Positions 35,922 to 48,321 of a stretch of DNA of 64,000 nt are shown here, piece after piece. The number at the start of each line of letters is the position of its first letter. Positions within the stretch are counted from its first letter, which is position 1. This DNA comes from Emydura subglobosa (lineage: Eukaryota; Chordata; Testudines; Chelidae), in assembly GCA_007922225.1 (NCBI GenBank), contig ML679960.1, forward strand, positions 6,302,844 to 6,366,843, in the 5' to 3' direction. A program made the translations under genes and the position numbers. Below the pieces are notes generated by a model that was given only the letters and a program-made list of their open reading frames with translations, did no database searches and had not been told where the DNA came from.

Positions 35922-38318
35922 AGTATATAAGAATTTCTACCATTAGGAACTTAGTCCAGCAATATTCTTAGGCAATGAATAATGGACATGCAAATTATAG
36001 GCAACTGTTGCCAAGATTGCAATTTTAATTTTTATTCTCTATCAGACAATGTTATTGTCAGTTCAGTTTGCATTAAAGTATTTTAATCTGCTGACTTGGA
36101 CTGTAGTTAGATTCTATTATAGATTGTATTTCCATAAAGTTTATAGTATTAAGCACAATAATTCAGGGTGTTATTTCCCTTTGCCCCTGTTTGATTTTGG
36201 GAACACAATGTCTTATTCATAGGAATTAGGCAATTCCATATATTTATCAACTGGATAGCAGTTCCCCCCACCCAAATATTGTTCACTAAGCTTAAACTCC
36301 TGAAAGAACTGTTAATGTGTAGTAAAGTTAATTTCTTAAAGAACATAATATACTATATAAAGGATTATTTCAGTCTACACATATGCTTTATTAAATACTA
36401 TAATATTCATCAATAAAGCTTGTGCGTCCTCTTTAAACTGAAACAAAGACAGGGGGAAAAAACTTAAGTCTCTCTACTTTCTTTATAGGGAAATAGAGGG
36501 AAATTTGGGTCTATAGCGAATTACCTACAGGTAGTGATGCATCATAATGAAACACTGAAATGAAACAATGAAATACTATTTTGAGCACAACTTGTACCTA
36601 ACTGCAAAATTTGGGGGTAAATGTTGAAAGTCAAGGAAGTTAGTGTTTTGAGGATGAGGGAGAATAAAAATGAACTCATTGCATTAGACCCCTATTTATC
36701 TGTTACCTTTAAGTATTTGTGGCTTGTCTATCTGTGGTATTGATTACTGCTATAGATCTTGCTACTAAACTGATTGATCTAACGATGGAGCAACAGTCTG
36801 TGTCCTTTTGGATTTGTGTAGTTCACAAGTCTAGAGATATTTCATACTAAATAGATTTCTTAACATACTAGCCAGCAATGATTCTAAATTAGCTGTCCAG
36901 TGATATTCTATTCCAATTTTCTCCTTTTAAATACATTTAACATTTATTTAGAAATTTTTTTAAAAATATAGTGTAATTAAATATATTAAAGGGAACCTCT
37001 AGCTTTGTCTTTTAAATCAAACATTGTTATTAGTGTTTACATGACAGCCTCAGAGGTAGGCACAGTGGAGTAATGCAATTAGAAAGCTCAAACAAAGATC
37101 AGACATAATTGTACTTCTGGCTGTCATTTATAAAATGTAAGAGGGTTTGGGTTTTATTTTTCCTTTCCTTTTCTTGTCAAGTATTGGTTTATTTTTAATG
37201 CTATCTTTTCTCTATTTAAAAATGGATGAAAATTGTCTTGTCAATTTAACGTTTAATGAATTTAGTCCTCTTGTTCATTTATAATAAATACTTCACAGAA
37301 CAAAGGGTTTGTAGCCTTTGTAGCTATCATGCTTTCAAGGTGTGGTTTTACTCTGAAAAGTGGCTCTGTAACTACGTCATTGGGAGCTTTCACATTTTGT
37401 GTATCAGTTATTTTCAGATCAAATTTCTGAAGTATACAAGTAAAGTGATTTTTTTTTCTAAGTGCAAACTCTGCTGTGGATCAGAAATTCAGGCTAATTA
37501 CTTTTTTTTCTCATGCAAATGAACAATGAGTACACATCAGGGCAAATTATACACACATGTTCTATTCAATTTCATTCTCTTCAGATTGTGTCCTTTTTGA
37601 CTTTTTAATGTTAATGGATGCTCAAATAGCCACATTCTCTAAAAACTATTCATTGCCATTTGCATCTGGCCAAAAGATAGTGCGACTTCCTTCCACATCT
37701 GGCCAACTAGTACACATGAAGCAGTCTGTCTGTAAAGCAATTCAGCGAACAGAGAACACATGCACTATTAAATACAGAACCCAATTCAAGGTCTTTCTTT
37801 TGATAGTCAAATCCCTAGATAAACCCCATCAATTTTAGAAAGAACTTCTCCCTCCTGGACTTTCCTTTGTAGAGTCTCATGATGCAGAAGCACAAAATTT
37901 TCACAGGTGATAGACCTTGATGGTAGATCTCAATCTCACAAGTGACAAATGGTCCTTGTCTTTTAAAGGGCATACTGCAAAACTCATTTCTTCAGTTTAG
38001 CTCTTCTTCAACCATTTCTTCACACCCATTCTTACACAATAAGAAACAAAAAATAGCCTCTGAAGTAGTCAAACCACTTCTCCTACAATCTGGGAAAGCA
38101 GAAAGACTGAGAGAGATGGTTAATTATTTCTCTTTTTAAATGCTTGAGAGTTGCTCAGATACTGCAGAGTTGGGAGCCATGTGAATCCACATGCATACAT
38201 CCAAATAAAATCTAGATTGTGTTACTGGTAGTTTGGATCGAGAGGAGATGCCGTGTCAGGGATTGGAGTGAATCAACTAATTTTTCATGGAATTTAAGCA
38301 TATTTGAATGTACTCTAA

Positions 38319-38850
38319 CTAGAGCTGGTCAAAAGTTGTCCTGTGGAACAAGACTTACGTTTCCTGATGGAAACCAACAGAATTGAAAGATTCCACAGAA
38401 ATGTGTTGATTCTGTCAAAAAATGTTGATGGAAACCATGGAGACAGGCAGGCTGGCCATCCTGGCAACCTGCCTTCCAACCAGCCTGCTAGCTGGCTGGC
38501 TGGAGAGTAGGCTCCCCCAATTGGCCCAGTTTGGTGGGCTGTCCGCCTGCCTGGCTTCAAAGTTCCTCTGGCTGCCCCATTCTCTGGCTGCCTACCTTTT
38601 GGACTGCCCGGTTGCCAAGCTCCTTAGGTTGCATAGGTTACCCAAGTAGCCAAGAGGCCCACTCCAGTGCTGGTCTGCTCCCCATCTGTTTGGCTCTCTG
38701 GCTGGCCAGGTGAGCAGCATTCTGGGCAGCCCAGCTCCTTGGCTACCTGGTTGCATTTGCTTCCCGGCTGGCAGGCTGGCTGCCTGGTAGGCTAGTGGGT
38801 TTCCAGGCTCCCTGGGATCCCTAAGGCATGTCCAGTTTCCACCTGTCTGC
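38319..38850. mobile_element. 'ctggtcaaaa' repeat with GC-rich minisatellite core
   Basis: The segment opens with 'ctagagctggtcaaaag', a start I recognise from a common turtle repeat, followed by 'ctgatggaaacc' and 'gtcaaaaaatgttgatgg'. From 38438 to about 38830 it turns into GC-rich DNA made of irregular CTGGCTGCC/GGCTGGC units, in sharp contrast to the AT-rich surroundings. Short frames on both strands there (for example 38315-38560 minus, 38592-38852 minus) are rich in W, G, P and L simply because of the repeat and are not genes. The terminal end is unclear. It is probably a non-autonomous element with an internal variable minisatellite. Confidence 0.6.
38438..38830. repeat. GC-rich degenerate minisatellite (CTGGCTGCC-like)
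   Basis: Repeated 'ggctggctgg', 'ggctgcc' and 'ctggc' words fill about 390 bp without exact periodicity. Composition is far above the window's average GC. It lies inside the repeat beginning at 38319, so it is part of that element and not a CpG island promoter. CpG dinucleotides are in fact rare. Confidence 0.75.
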
Positions 38851-39406
38851 ATGGGAGGGTGAGTAGCAGCAGCAAAAAAGTTACTCTTCCCCCTTCACTT
38901 CAATCCACAACATGATCAGCTCTTGTCAGACATTAAAAACCATATCCATGTATTTTTAATGTAGTTATGAGGTTAAGATGTAGGGTAGATACATTGTTTA
39001 TCCCATCTCATTTCTGGTTATTTGTAATATTTGTCTTTGCATTATTTTGGAAAATATTATTAATTACAGGGGGACATAGAGGAATTAGCTGTTGCTTAGC
39101 TGTTCATATATTTCATCTTAGAGTAAGTTTAGGTCTTTTAGAGGATTAAAGCAAGTTAAGAGTTATACTGCAGGTGGGAGACATGTTTTAGTGTTTATTA
39201 AATATTAATGGATTCTTGTACGTGTGGGGGGTTTTTTAAGTAAAATATTTATTTAAATGAATAAGAACTATCATGAAAGTCTTTTCCAGTGTTGTTCTAA
39301 TAATAAAATTGCCGGGAGGTGAAGGAAAGAGTGCTCATTTAGCTTTTATTTTTTTAATTAATAATAGTGGCTGGTATACTGGTAGTAAAAATAAATTCCT
39401 TTTCAT

Positions 39407-39496
39407 TTAGGCTTCGTCTATATTAAAAAAGTACACCAATTTAACTACATTGATTTAGCTAAGCTGATTAATTTTTTTTATATAGACTACGCCTTA
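39407..39496. mobile_element. Very short MITE flanked by TTA
   Basis: The left end GGCTTCGTCTATATT (from 39410) and the right end ATATAGACTACGCC (to 39493) are inverted repeats. TTA occurs immediately outside both ends (39407-39409 and 39494-39496). The interior is only about 55 bp ('caatttaactacattgattt'). It resembles the 8766-9225 element in flanking trinucleotide and in the GTCTA-containing ends, fitting a related PIF/Harbinger-type MITE. No coding content. Confidence 0.65.
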
Positions 39497-40750
39497 GTCA
39501 TATCATGGTCAGCACTCCAAATTGGATTGATCATTCATCAAAATTGGGCTTACTGAAAAAGCATGCGACTGCCTGTCAGGGAAGTGAATACTAGGCTACT
39601 GATTGTCAGTATTGGTGGATGTCTCATTTCTGTCTTAGGAATCAGCAATAAACTACTGTTTGTGGTTTTTAGCATTTTATTTAAATGTACACTTCTGTGA
39701 ATATTTTGTCAATGACCTGGAACAATAGTTCACTTAGTTTTCCCAAAGCGTATGGTAGAGTATCTGAGCAGAGACAAGATAGCTATGAGGTTGACATTTT
39801 ACCTTCAGTGCGGGTTTGTCTGAATCCCATAGAAAACTACAATTAGGTTTTGAAAGAGAGAAAAACATCAACTCATTTCCTCTAACTTACAAGAAATTCA
39901 TTGTATTTAATTTTATTCAATTACATTCATAATATAAAATCTCCTTCTAGTGTTTAATGCCAAGTTTGACTTAGAGTAAACAAAAAGTTATGAATCCTGG
40001 AAAGTAAGAAAATGCCAAGGGAGCATGCTTGCAGGTGCTGTCATAACAATATTGCCTGATGAACACACAACTCTTGATTCTAAAAAGGTATTTTTTCATT
40101 ATTCTGGTTTCATCATTGTCATGGCCCCTAAAGCCATTTTTGATGACCTCACAGATATTGGAGGGCAGATCAGGCAGCACTCCTTTTGCTTGAATCTTAA
40201 GGACTGTTCTTTCTACCACTCTGGAAGTCAAAAGTACAGTACACTGCTTCTGGGAAGGCAGAAGGCGAATATGAAAAAAGGGGAAATAAATAATGTAATG
40301 AAAATCAGTTCTGTTTAAGAACTCTTATGCTCTCATCGTTGACAGCAGCAGAGACAGAGTAATTGATGGGGTTCAAAGGTATAACATGATTCCTCAGAGG
40401 AGGCAGTTTGCTAAGATTTTCCATGTTCTCACAGCAGCATTATTGAGAGAATGGGTGTAGAGAAGTTATGGTGAATAAAATTCATACCATTCCTTGGTAA
40501 TTGAGCTATTTTTGTATGAATAAGTGACTTTTTCTCCCCTTACCAGTGTGCAGTGAGGCCATTAGAGGACAATTCTCTGCTTTCAGATGTCAAAGAACAT
40601 TGTGCTAATTTTAGTTTCTCTTATCAGACTATAAAGCATTTTATTTTAACTCTATTCATGCAGCTGTTTTGAATCAGGATGCTCTCAACACTTAACGATG
40701 TTGATGCTGTGAAAACGTCAAACAACTGTTTGATCCAAATAGCATCCATA

Positions 40751-40813
40751 TTTGGCCCTATCAAAGTCAATGAGAGTTTTGCCATTGCTTTCAATGGGAC
40801 AAGGATTTCACCC
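40751..40813. repeat. Short palindromic interspersed repeat
   Basis: 'tttggccctatcaaagtc' on the left and 'ggacaaggatttcacccc' on the right enclose 'aatgagagttttgccattgc'. The family is the one with a CATTGAAGTCAATGG-like core, and this copy reads in the opposite orientation to 28766. Confidence 0.55.
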
Positions 40814-41593
40814 CTGCGGTTTCTAAACTGAAGAATGTATACGGTAGACATTGAATGTGCAGCTGATAGTACTTTGGTGGAATGCCATGTTTGCATGGAA
40901 GTTAATGAGGCTCAATGGAAGCACAGCGTGCCGCTCATGTGTTATCAGTTGCATTATTAAGGCCATAGATGTCCCCATAATTCATTGCTTTCTTACATGG
41001 GATAAATATATATAATATATCTTTTTTACAAAACTAAATATTTAATTTTAAAATTTGACAAAATATTTACTGAACATGTGACCAAACCTCCACAAAATTG
41101 AAGGTGTTATACCTGCCCCTTTTAGTTGTTCTAATGATATAGATTTCTATTTTTCTGACTACAATTTGAAAGCAGGCAATTTGTAATATAGCGTATATTT
41201 TAACATCACTATTGCAGCACTGTATAACAAACACTGTTGCTATGTGAATATGATTAACTTGAAGAAATTGCACACCATAAGCAAAAAAAACAAACCCGTC
41301 CTGTTCAGTTAATATTTATATAATAATTATTTTAAATTTGCAGAAGGGTACAAGATACGTAAAATAAAGAAATATGGGTAAATATGCTGATTACATTAAG
41401 ATTATACTATGCAAACTTCAATTATTTGTTTAATGAATAGTATCATATTTTACAATACGTTGCAGTTTATCTAGTACTACCATACATATTTCACTCATTT
41501 TAAAAATAAACAATTAATTGTTTAATAAGCAGTACTAACATTTATGACAAGTACAAAGATTCAGTCAGAAAGTATAAAATATGAATTTGGTTC

Positions 41594-41761
41594 TGTATTC
41601 TCAACCTAAGGTTCATAACCTATAGAGGGATCACGACCACTCTGCCTTGTCTGTATTGCGAAATGGAGGTGTGGGAGAGGAGTATATCCCAGCTAGATGG
41701 AAGGAGGAATTTCTTGTAATAGAATGGGGAAACCTTAGTATGGAAAAGGCTGAGAACCACT
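41594..41761. mobile_element. hAT-like MITE remnant
   Basis: The left end 'tattctcaacctaagg' and the right end 'aaaaggctgagaaccac' are imperfect inverted repeats. The ends resemble the TTCTCAACCT-type termini common in vertebrate hAT elements. No 8-bp target duplication could be seen, and the interior is non-coding. The assignment is tentative. Confidence 0.45.
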
Positions 41762-44054
41762 CTTTTATATGGCAGTCATGTACCTTTCAGTAGTTGCAGT
41801 ATATAGTATATACATTGCCTCATACTTTCATTGCTAGTTAGACACAAGCCATCCCACTTGGATTTCAGGAGGAATGGTAGTTTTTCATTTACCCTATTCT
41901 CTTCTTGGTGTGCAGCTGGTTTTGTAACAACTAACCTCTGATTAGAGAGATGAATGGTAGAGCTGGACAAACAATGCAAAATGTTCCCTGCTATTATTAT
42001 TTGAATGTGTTTTAAAGAATTCATGCTGGTGTCCCTTTTGAACTTGCCGTTTACAAATAATAGAGTAATCAAAGTTTAATTTGTCAAAATTTTCAGACAT
42101 CAAATTTTCAAAACTGAGTAGTTGTGGAAACCAAATTTTAAATTTGCACATGCAGTTATTTGTACCAGGAGTTCTTTCATACTCATCCTATCAGGAAAAG
42201 AGAAAAGTACCATGCAATTTGCCTGACCAATCAAAATTAACCAACACAGCTTGGATGCCAGATCATTACAATCGGCCTATAGAATAAACAACTGAAAAGT
42301 AATTAATCAAATAAATGTGAATAAATACTATACTTGAGAAAATTATCAGTTTTTGGATATTCTCAGAGCAGTTAGAGGCTAACTTTATCAGATCAAATAT
42401 TTGTTATGATCATTTACACAGCAGTAATGGAGATTATGGCACTCGGTAAAAATGATCTAAAAGCTGTTTTATAGATGAGATGAAAAATATTCTAGGTGCT
42501 CAGACACTAGAGTAATGAAAGTCATAAAAATAGTTATGTCAAGGGCGGCTGGAAAGAAAAGGCTAATAGGGCTAATCTCTGCAATAATGTCACAGTTGCG
42601 TGGTGAGGCTGATGTACTGTATAGTGCAGCACCATCTGCTGCCACTGGGGACTCTGGCAGCCACTGGGGGCTTGAGCTGCTCTAGTTCCTTATGACTGCA
42701 GAACAATTATCTGTAGTGGGGGACTCCTGGCTCTCCAGTACATATGTTGCACAAAGCATGGAATACACGCTTTTGTTTGTTTAATGAAAATTTTGAGATT
42801 TTGTTGAGTAAAAATGACAGAGTAAGTGTGGAAAAATCCCATCGTGTTCTCCCATTGTGCTCTTAGAAGAAGAATACTTATTTTTCTTCCCATTTCCCTA
42901 CCAACTGCCCTTATCACTCAACAAAATGTTTTCCTGTGACTTCCTGACTCCAGAGTTCCAATTTTTCACATAAAAATATGATCAACTCGGGAGGGGGAGG
43001 TAGGAGAACTAGGGAGAAAAGAGCCTGGAATGCCAGTATATATTTTGGGCAGCAGCTGCCACCAGCCTTTAGTGGTAGTTTGATAAACATGTAATGATGA
43101 AGATCAGCCAGGAGTTCCCCCCAGAAAACCAGAATCAATTCCATGATCTGAATCAACCTTATGAAGAGATGCCCTACCATGACTTCCCCTGTACATCTTC
43201 AGTGTTGTAGCACCATACCAGCCAGCTTTTCCTGATCATAATGTATTATTTTCAGATTCTGTGGTAGTGTATTTATTCACATGGTTGATGAGAAGTTTAA
43301 GGTAATATCATTCTTATTTCCATGCCTCTTGCTAATCCTCCCCAAAAGAGGTGATTTTGTATATGGCATATTATGCATGGAAATGACATGTTACAAAGAA
43401 AAAAAGACTCGATCCAATCTATGTATTTTACAGTGACTCCACAATTATCTTACTCAGTTGTCATTAGAAATTAAATAGAACATCTACATACAAATAATAC
43501 TTCTTTGGTAAAATGTCTAATCTCTGGGAAATCGGCTCTGGGAGCCCTGAGGAGTCACATTTTGAATTTTTTCAAAAATAGAAAAAGAATCCTCCTTTCT
43601 TTCTCAGGAGAGAGAAATTGTTTTTTGGCCAAGACTAAATTTAATTTTCTTTGCAGTCTTTTCTATAGATATGTCATGCAGACAGGTTAAAATAAATAGA
43701 TGTCCTTTACTTGCCATAATAAAAAGGGGGCTATAACTGATCATATTGTCATAAATGTGCTTTCTTACATGCTGAATATGCTTTTTCAGGATACAGTATT
43801 TAGCATTAGTGCTTTATCTGTTAACCAGTGTAGAAAAAGCAAGTGTCACCTGTTGAGACATTTCCTAGCCTTTAATAAAAGGAAGAGGAATTCTCCATCT
43901 GGCTTGTATGATGAAACATTTATATTTTTACGAATAGGCCTAAAATAATAGATTATGCATGAATTAAATCTTGTTGTAAAAATTGTTTTATCTATACATC
44001 AGAAAAGGCTGCTCACAGTATATCAGAGGTTTTCTATTGTACCTTAATGATAGG
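41762..44054. other. Anonymous AT-rich stretch, no gene seen
   Basis: Several frames of 60-98 codons occur on both strands (for example 41776-42072 minus, 42914-43180 minus, 43700-43948 plus), with no recognisable domain or splice-supported continuity. 42590-42680 is GC-richer ('gcagcaccatctgctgcc', 'ggcagccactggggg'). No transposon ends were identified. Confidence 0.45.
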
Positions 44055-44850
44055 GAGATCCAGTGTAGACTGTTGATTCTGGACACTTTGTGATCAGTGT
44101 GGATAGCAGTGAGACACAGTATGCCCGATTTGCAGATCAATAAGGTTTAATGTGCAAGGTTTTCTATAAATATACTAGTTAGATACGAAGCCTAAAATTA
44201 ACTACAATATATCATACTCACTAAGTCTGGAGAGCTAAGCAGTTACTCAGAAGGCTGTATACAGGAACGGCTTTCTTCAGGGGTCTCACCTGAGAGTCAG
44301 TGGATCCTCTGGTCCAACCAGCAGCACCTCCTGCGGAGTCAAGTGTTGATGGAGCATCCCCCTTTGTCTAAGTGGTGACTTCTTATAACCTTCCATAAAG
44401 AACCTTCACCTAATTATCTCTCTCATTATCATATATGCTAATTACCTACCTTGGATTTCCACCCTTAACTACATTCCATTCTCACCATGATAACTGGGGT
44501 CGTCAAAACAACATCTGGTGATAGGAGGGGTGGAGTAAAAGTATGCTCCTTGTCAATAAAACAATGTACCCCCAGATGTTCAAGGACAACTTGTTGTTCC
44601 CGTCACTGTTATCTATGTGCAGCTGCAAGCATATAGTATCTGTATTTTGTCTTATTATGTGCCGTAGTATGCAGAAATTGAGACATCTATAAGGTTATTT
44701 AGTAATCCTATATATCTCTGCCAACTAGAAGATGTCATGCTACAGGGGTCAGAATAGCCAAGCAAGCAATTGAAGCTATGCTAGGCCTGTAGGATAGTGG
44801 TCAAGCAATTCAAATTGTACTGGGCCTCCAACAGAGATCCAGTGTAGACT
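44055..44850 (-). mobile_element. LTR-like insertion with 16-17 bp flanking direct repeats
   Basis: A 763-bp insert begins TGTTG (44071) and ends CAACA (44833), the TG...CA inverted ends of retroviral and LTR-retrotransposon LTRs. It is bounded by an exact direct repeat 'gagatccagtgtagact' at 44055-44071 and 44834-44850, the last T overlapping the insert. On the minus strand there is a TATA-like 'ttataagaag' (near 44374) and, 200-odd bases later, ATTAAA (near 44150) followed by about 80 bp to the end, a plausible U3-R-U5 order. The plus strand also carries an AATAAA near 44555. No internal viral genes are present. The long flanking repeat is atypical, since 4-6 bp is usual for LTR elements. 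Confidence 0.55.
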
Positions 44851-45440
44851 ACAAAATGGTGTGGATTAGTGAATAAATGAAACCTGATAAAAGATCAAGG
44901 ATATTGCATCACAATAAGTGCATAGGGTCATTTATTTTAACAAGTGATAAACGAGTTTAGTTATAACTATTTAGGACAATACTTTATAATATACTAGTGA
45001 CTCTAGTGTAGTATACTTGCAAAAGTCAGGAGTACATATTACACTGAAACCTGGAATGATGGAGCATTGAACTATGAGAAGGAGCAGCTCTCCAGATTAG
45101 CCACATTCACTAACTGGTTACTAACTGTATATTGGATTTGTTTATATACTTGCTTGTTTTCTGTGTTCACAGAAAGCTGAACTCTTAGATGCTTATTGAC
45201 TCTGTTGTGCTTCCTGTGCTTTTCACACCAACATACTTCATCAGCACCAACTGCTGTTCTCCCTTATTTGCTCAGCTGTTTTTGCTGACTAAAGAACATT
45301 GCTGAGGGTGAAAAACTAGCTGAACTCCCCCTCACAACATTTTGCTTAACATACATACTTTACCCCAACACTGATTTTTTTCTTTTCTTCCAAATTCATT
45401 ACAGCTGTCTGCTAATTGAATTGCATATACCTACACCTGT

Positions 45441-45735
45441 GGGCCCTGATTCTGCAATCAGCTATGTCCAGAAGCACTCTTGAACCAATGCAGGTTTCCA
45501 TTGAGAAACTACTGAGGGCTCAGCATCTCTGAAAATCAGGCCACTTATTTAGGTACCTAAGCCTGCAATGCAGGAAATCACTGAAGCACATGCTCAACCC
45601 ATCTCAACTCAGGAAAGCATTTAAGTACATGCTCAAATCCATCTCTGTTAAGGAAATAGCTTAAGCATGTGCTTAGCTTGAAACACTTGATTAAGCCCTG
45701 CACTTCCTTAAGTGGTCAAGAATGCTTTCCTGAAA
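45441..45735. repeat. Two adjacent palindromic reptile repeats
   Basis: The first runs from 'gggccctgattctgcaatc' to 'ctctgaaaatcaggcc' (45441-45542). The second (45560-45735) has 'gaagcacatgctcaac', 'taagtacatgctcaaatcc' and 'cttaagcatgtgcttagc' in alternating orientation. Both are of the style seen at 21323-21444, where arms rich in 'taagcatgtgctta' surround a central core. They are too decayed to define exact ends. Confidence 0.5.
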
Positions 45736-46800
45736 GAAGGCCTATATATAGATGCCCTTTAAGCATTACTATACCTTGATCATCCCTGGCTACTCTAAAT
45801 CCAATTGGAGCTATTGGCATTGTGCTGTAAATAACAGCAAATTAATTCCAGTGCCCAGCCAGCCGAGGATGTGGTTGAGCTGAGGTTCTGGAACCACTTC
45901 TGGAATTGATTTTGTGTATCTTGTAATTTTTTTGTTTTTATAGTCTGACCATTCCTTTCTTTTTATTTTTTTTTTTTTTTGTTAAAAAAAAAATGAAAGG
46001 TTAAATTAGCCTCTCTCAGAGTTCTTGCTAAGCTGCCTGCCATTTGTAGAGCTAACGTTCATAGGTATTTCTACATTTTATTTTTTTTAATTACTTAATG
46101 TGATAAAAATGTTCTAATTTGCATATTTCTTCCAAACATATGTCACTTGAAAAATATTCCATTTTAGCTAAGAGTTACGGTTGAACTCATAGATTCCCTT
46201 AGATCATTTTTCCCTTTTAACTTTTAATAAAGTAGTAACATTTCTCAAGAAACATTAACAAGTTATAAAGAGGGAAAGATTTTTATTAGAGATCTGATTC
46301 TCCAAAATCCCTTTAGCAAATATATTATATTGTTTATCTTAAATTACAATAGTGGTATTAGGCAAAAATCAAAACTCTCTCTGGAAATACAAATAAGGGC
46401 CTAAAACAATCAACATATGAAACACGTTGTTGTTTAAAATTCTATTTTAAGCAATTTGTATTTAAATGGAATTTTTTCAGATGCATTAAGTTTAACTGGA
46501 AGCAAGACAGAACAATGAAAGTGGACCTCAGTCAATGGAAACGATTGCCTGAAGCTCCATGATGAGTGAAACCTCTGAGGCACATGAATTTAAAATTAAC
46601 CCCCCCATGGTCACAATAATTTAGAAATTTCAAATCTACTCAGGATGAGCATAAAATCTCAACATGGAAACTTTGAAGGGACCAGGAACAATGTAAAACA
46701 GAAAAAAACAAAAGGAAAACAGAGTGGATTCTCTTGAAGTCTTAGTTGAAGCTCATCGGTTTTAACTCCTTTTACAAAAGAACTTACGAGTGCCACTAAA

Positions 46801-46871
46801 TCCTTATCCTGCACCACAGAAGTCAATGGGAGTTTTCTCACTGACTTCACTGAACACTAGGTCAAGCCCTA
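46801..46871. repeat. Short palindromic interspersed repeat
   Basis: 'tatcctgcaccacagaag' leads into 'tcaatgggagttttctcac' and 'tgacttcactgaacac'. The halves around 'gggagttttc' are inverted copies of 'gaagtca', as in the other members of this family. Confidence 0.55.
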
Positions 46872-47690
46872 ACTGGTCAGGTTTTAAATTAGAAATTTAG
46901 CTTGTTTTTTGGGCTTTCTGTTGACATTTTCTTGTTTTAATATTTTGTCTATTTCAGAACTGGCTGTAACCCTTTTCAGCAACGAAGATTTTATTTTGCC
47001 ATTTCTATTTCAAGATATCTCCAATCCACTTGCAGTTTTTAAAAAGGCATTGTGTGAAACAACCCTAGTTAAACCACACTGACTATCAGACTATGTTGTG
47101 CAGCAGTAAATAGCATTGCATAGGAAAACCTGTTTTGCTGTTTTCCATCAGGTTTGATAAAAATATTTGTCCTTATTGATTTAAAGAGAACAGACATAAA
47201 TCATATGCTCTGTAAGTCAAACTTAAAAATGTATATCAACCTGACCCCATCTGGCTACTAGCATTGTTTCTTAACATTCAACTGTACTAGCACATATTCC
47301 ATGCTAATGTCTGTGATTAAATATGACAGCTTATTTCTGCACCATGTTAGCAAAAACAGATGGCCTAGGACTTAAATGTCTGTTGCCTTCCTATATCCAC
47401 AGCTGTAGCATGCAGAACAAATTATACATGAATCTCTCTTTATAAATAATCTTTCTTGGCGAGAAATTGTTATAGCCTCCACAGTTATATTATATTAAGT
47501 AAATATGGAGTAGCAGGCTAGGTGAGGTATCTTGTACCTGATGTGAAAATAGTAGTTTCTTCTGTGTGTGTGAAAGTTTCTAATTGGGTGTGTTCAGGAT
47601 ACCAAGGAATTAGCTTATAACAAAGTCCAGATGATTATAAACATCATAAAGAGTAAAGATAAATGTTCCTCAAAGAGCATAATAATACTA

Positions 47691-48190
47691 GTCTGGGGTC
47701 ATAGATACTGGGGGGCACTGTGCTTTAGACCTCTTTCGGTCCATTTCAAGTGTACTTCACTCTGGGTGGAATCACACAGTCCTACCACTTTAAGACTGGA
47801 TCTCTAGGCTGACGGCCCCCTGTTTACCAACCAACTCGCAAAACTGGGTTTGGCACTTGTAAGTCCTTTTCCTCCAGTAGCCACTGACACAATAAGATTG
47901 CAGTGACACAGAAACAGCTTCCTCAAAACAAAGCATTGTTATTCCTTCACCCAAACATATATAGCATGCACAGCCAAGGGGTAAAACTACAAAAGACCTA
48001 TATGCATGGGTCTGGCCTCCACCTTGCTCTTCTCTTGCCAGCTCTTAACAGTACCTCTTGGCCCAATTAACCACATCACTGGCTGAGTTAAATAGACTGT
48101 CTTCTCTAGCATGGTCTATCACAGCATCTCTCTCTGTCAGCATGCTGACAACCAGCTTACCCCTTCCCCACCTGCCTAAAAGGAAGTGTT
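47691..48190. other. GC-richer anonymous block, possible LTR
   Basis: This 500-bp block is richer in C and G than its neighbours, and has a TATA-like 'acatatatagc' (near 47956) and long pyrimidine stretches. The composition and length suggest an old LTR. However, I found neither TG...CA ends, a target duplication, nor a well-placed polyadenylation signal, so it is left unclassified. Confidence 0.2.
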
Positions 48191-48321
48191 TGTGAAACCG
48201 ATCTGGTGTGTGATGCTTCAGTCAAACTTTTCTAATTCCGTGCTTCATGTATGGGAATCATTTGTATAGTGAACTTTTAAACTCCCTGATTTTCATTCTA
48301 ATGTGTATAATGTATATGCAC

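Larger units (their letters stand above)
34651..38318. other. Anonymous AT-rich stretch with microsatellite
   Basis: No gene was recognised. 34829-34896 is a palindromic repeat (listed). 35890-35921 is a GT-then-GA microsatellite (listed). 36545-36580 has a small tandem of 'aatgaaac'-like units. Frames at 37256-37838 on the plus strand reach 93 codons and contain no recognisable domain. Confidence 0.45.
38851..41593. other. Anonymous AT-rich stretch, two small elements
   Basis: Besides the MITE at 39407-39496 and the palindrome at 40751-40813, nothing was classified. Opposing frames at 39971-40318 overlap on both strands (86 and 97 codons) but neither has recognisable features. 40985-41060 and 41300-41560 are extremely AT-rich. 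Confidence 0.45.
44851..47690. other. Anonymous stretch with palindromic repeats
   Basis: No gene. 45441-45542 and 45560-45735 contain palindromic repeats (listed). 45966-45992 has a long T run followed closely by a ten-base A run, which can fold into a hairpin. 46801-46871 is another palindrome (listed). The remainder is AT-rich and unclassified. Confidence 0.45.

Noticed and set aside
38315..38852. Several W/G/P-rich open frames on both strands
   Set aside because: They are produced by the GC-rich minisatellite. All frames are open because the units lack stops.
39971..40318. Overlapping 86- and 97-codon frames on opposite strands
   Set aside because: No recognisable domain, no splice context, and at most one could be real. 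Length is within chance for this amount of DNA.
45441..45735. Regularly spaced repeats considered as a CRISPR-like array
   Set aside because: The repeats are imperfect, in alternating orientation and without uniform spacers. The genome is vertebrate.
47691..48190. Possible second solo LTR
   Set aside because: No TG...CA ends, target duplication or positioned polyadenylation signal could be found.
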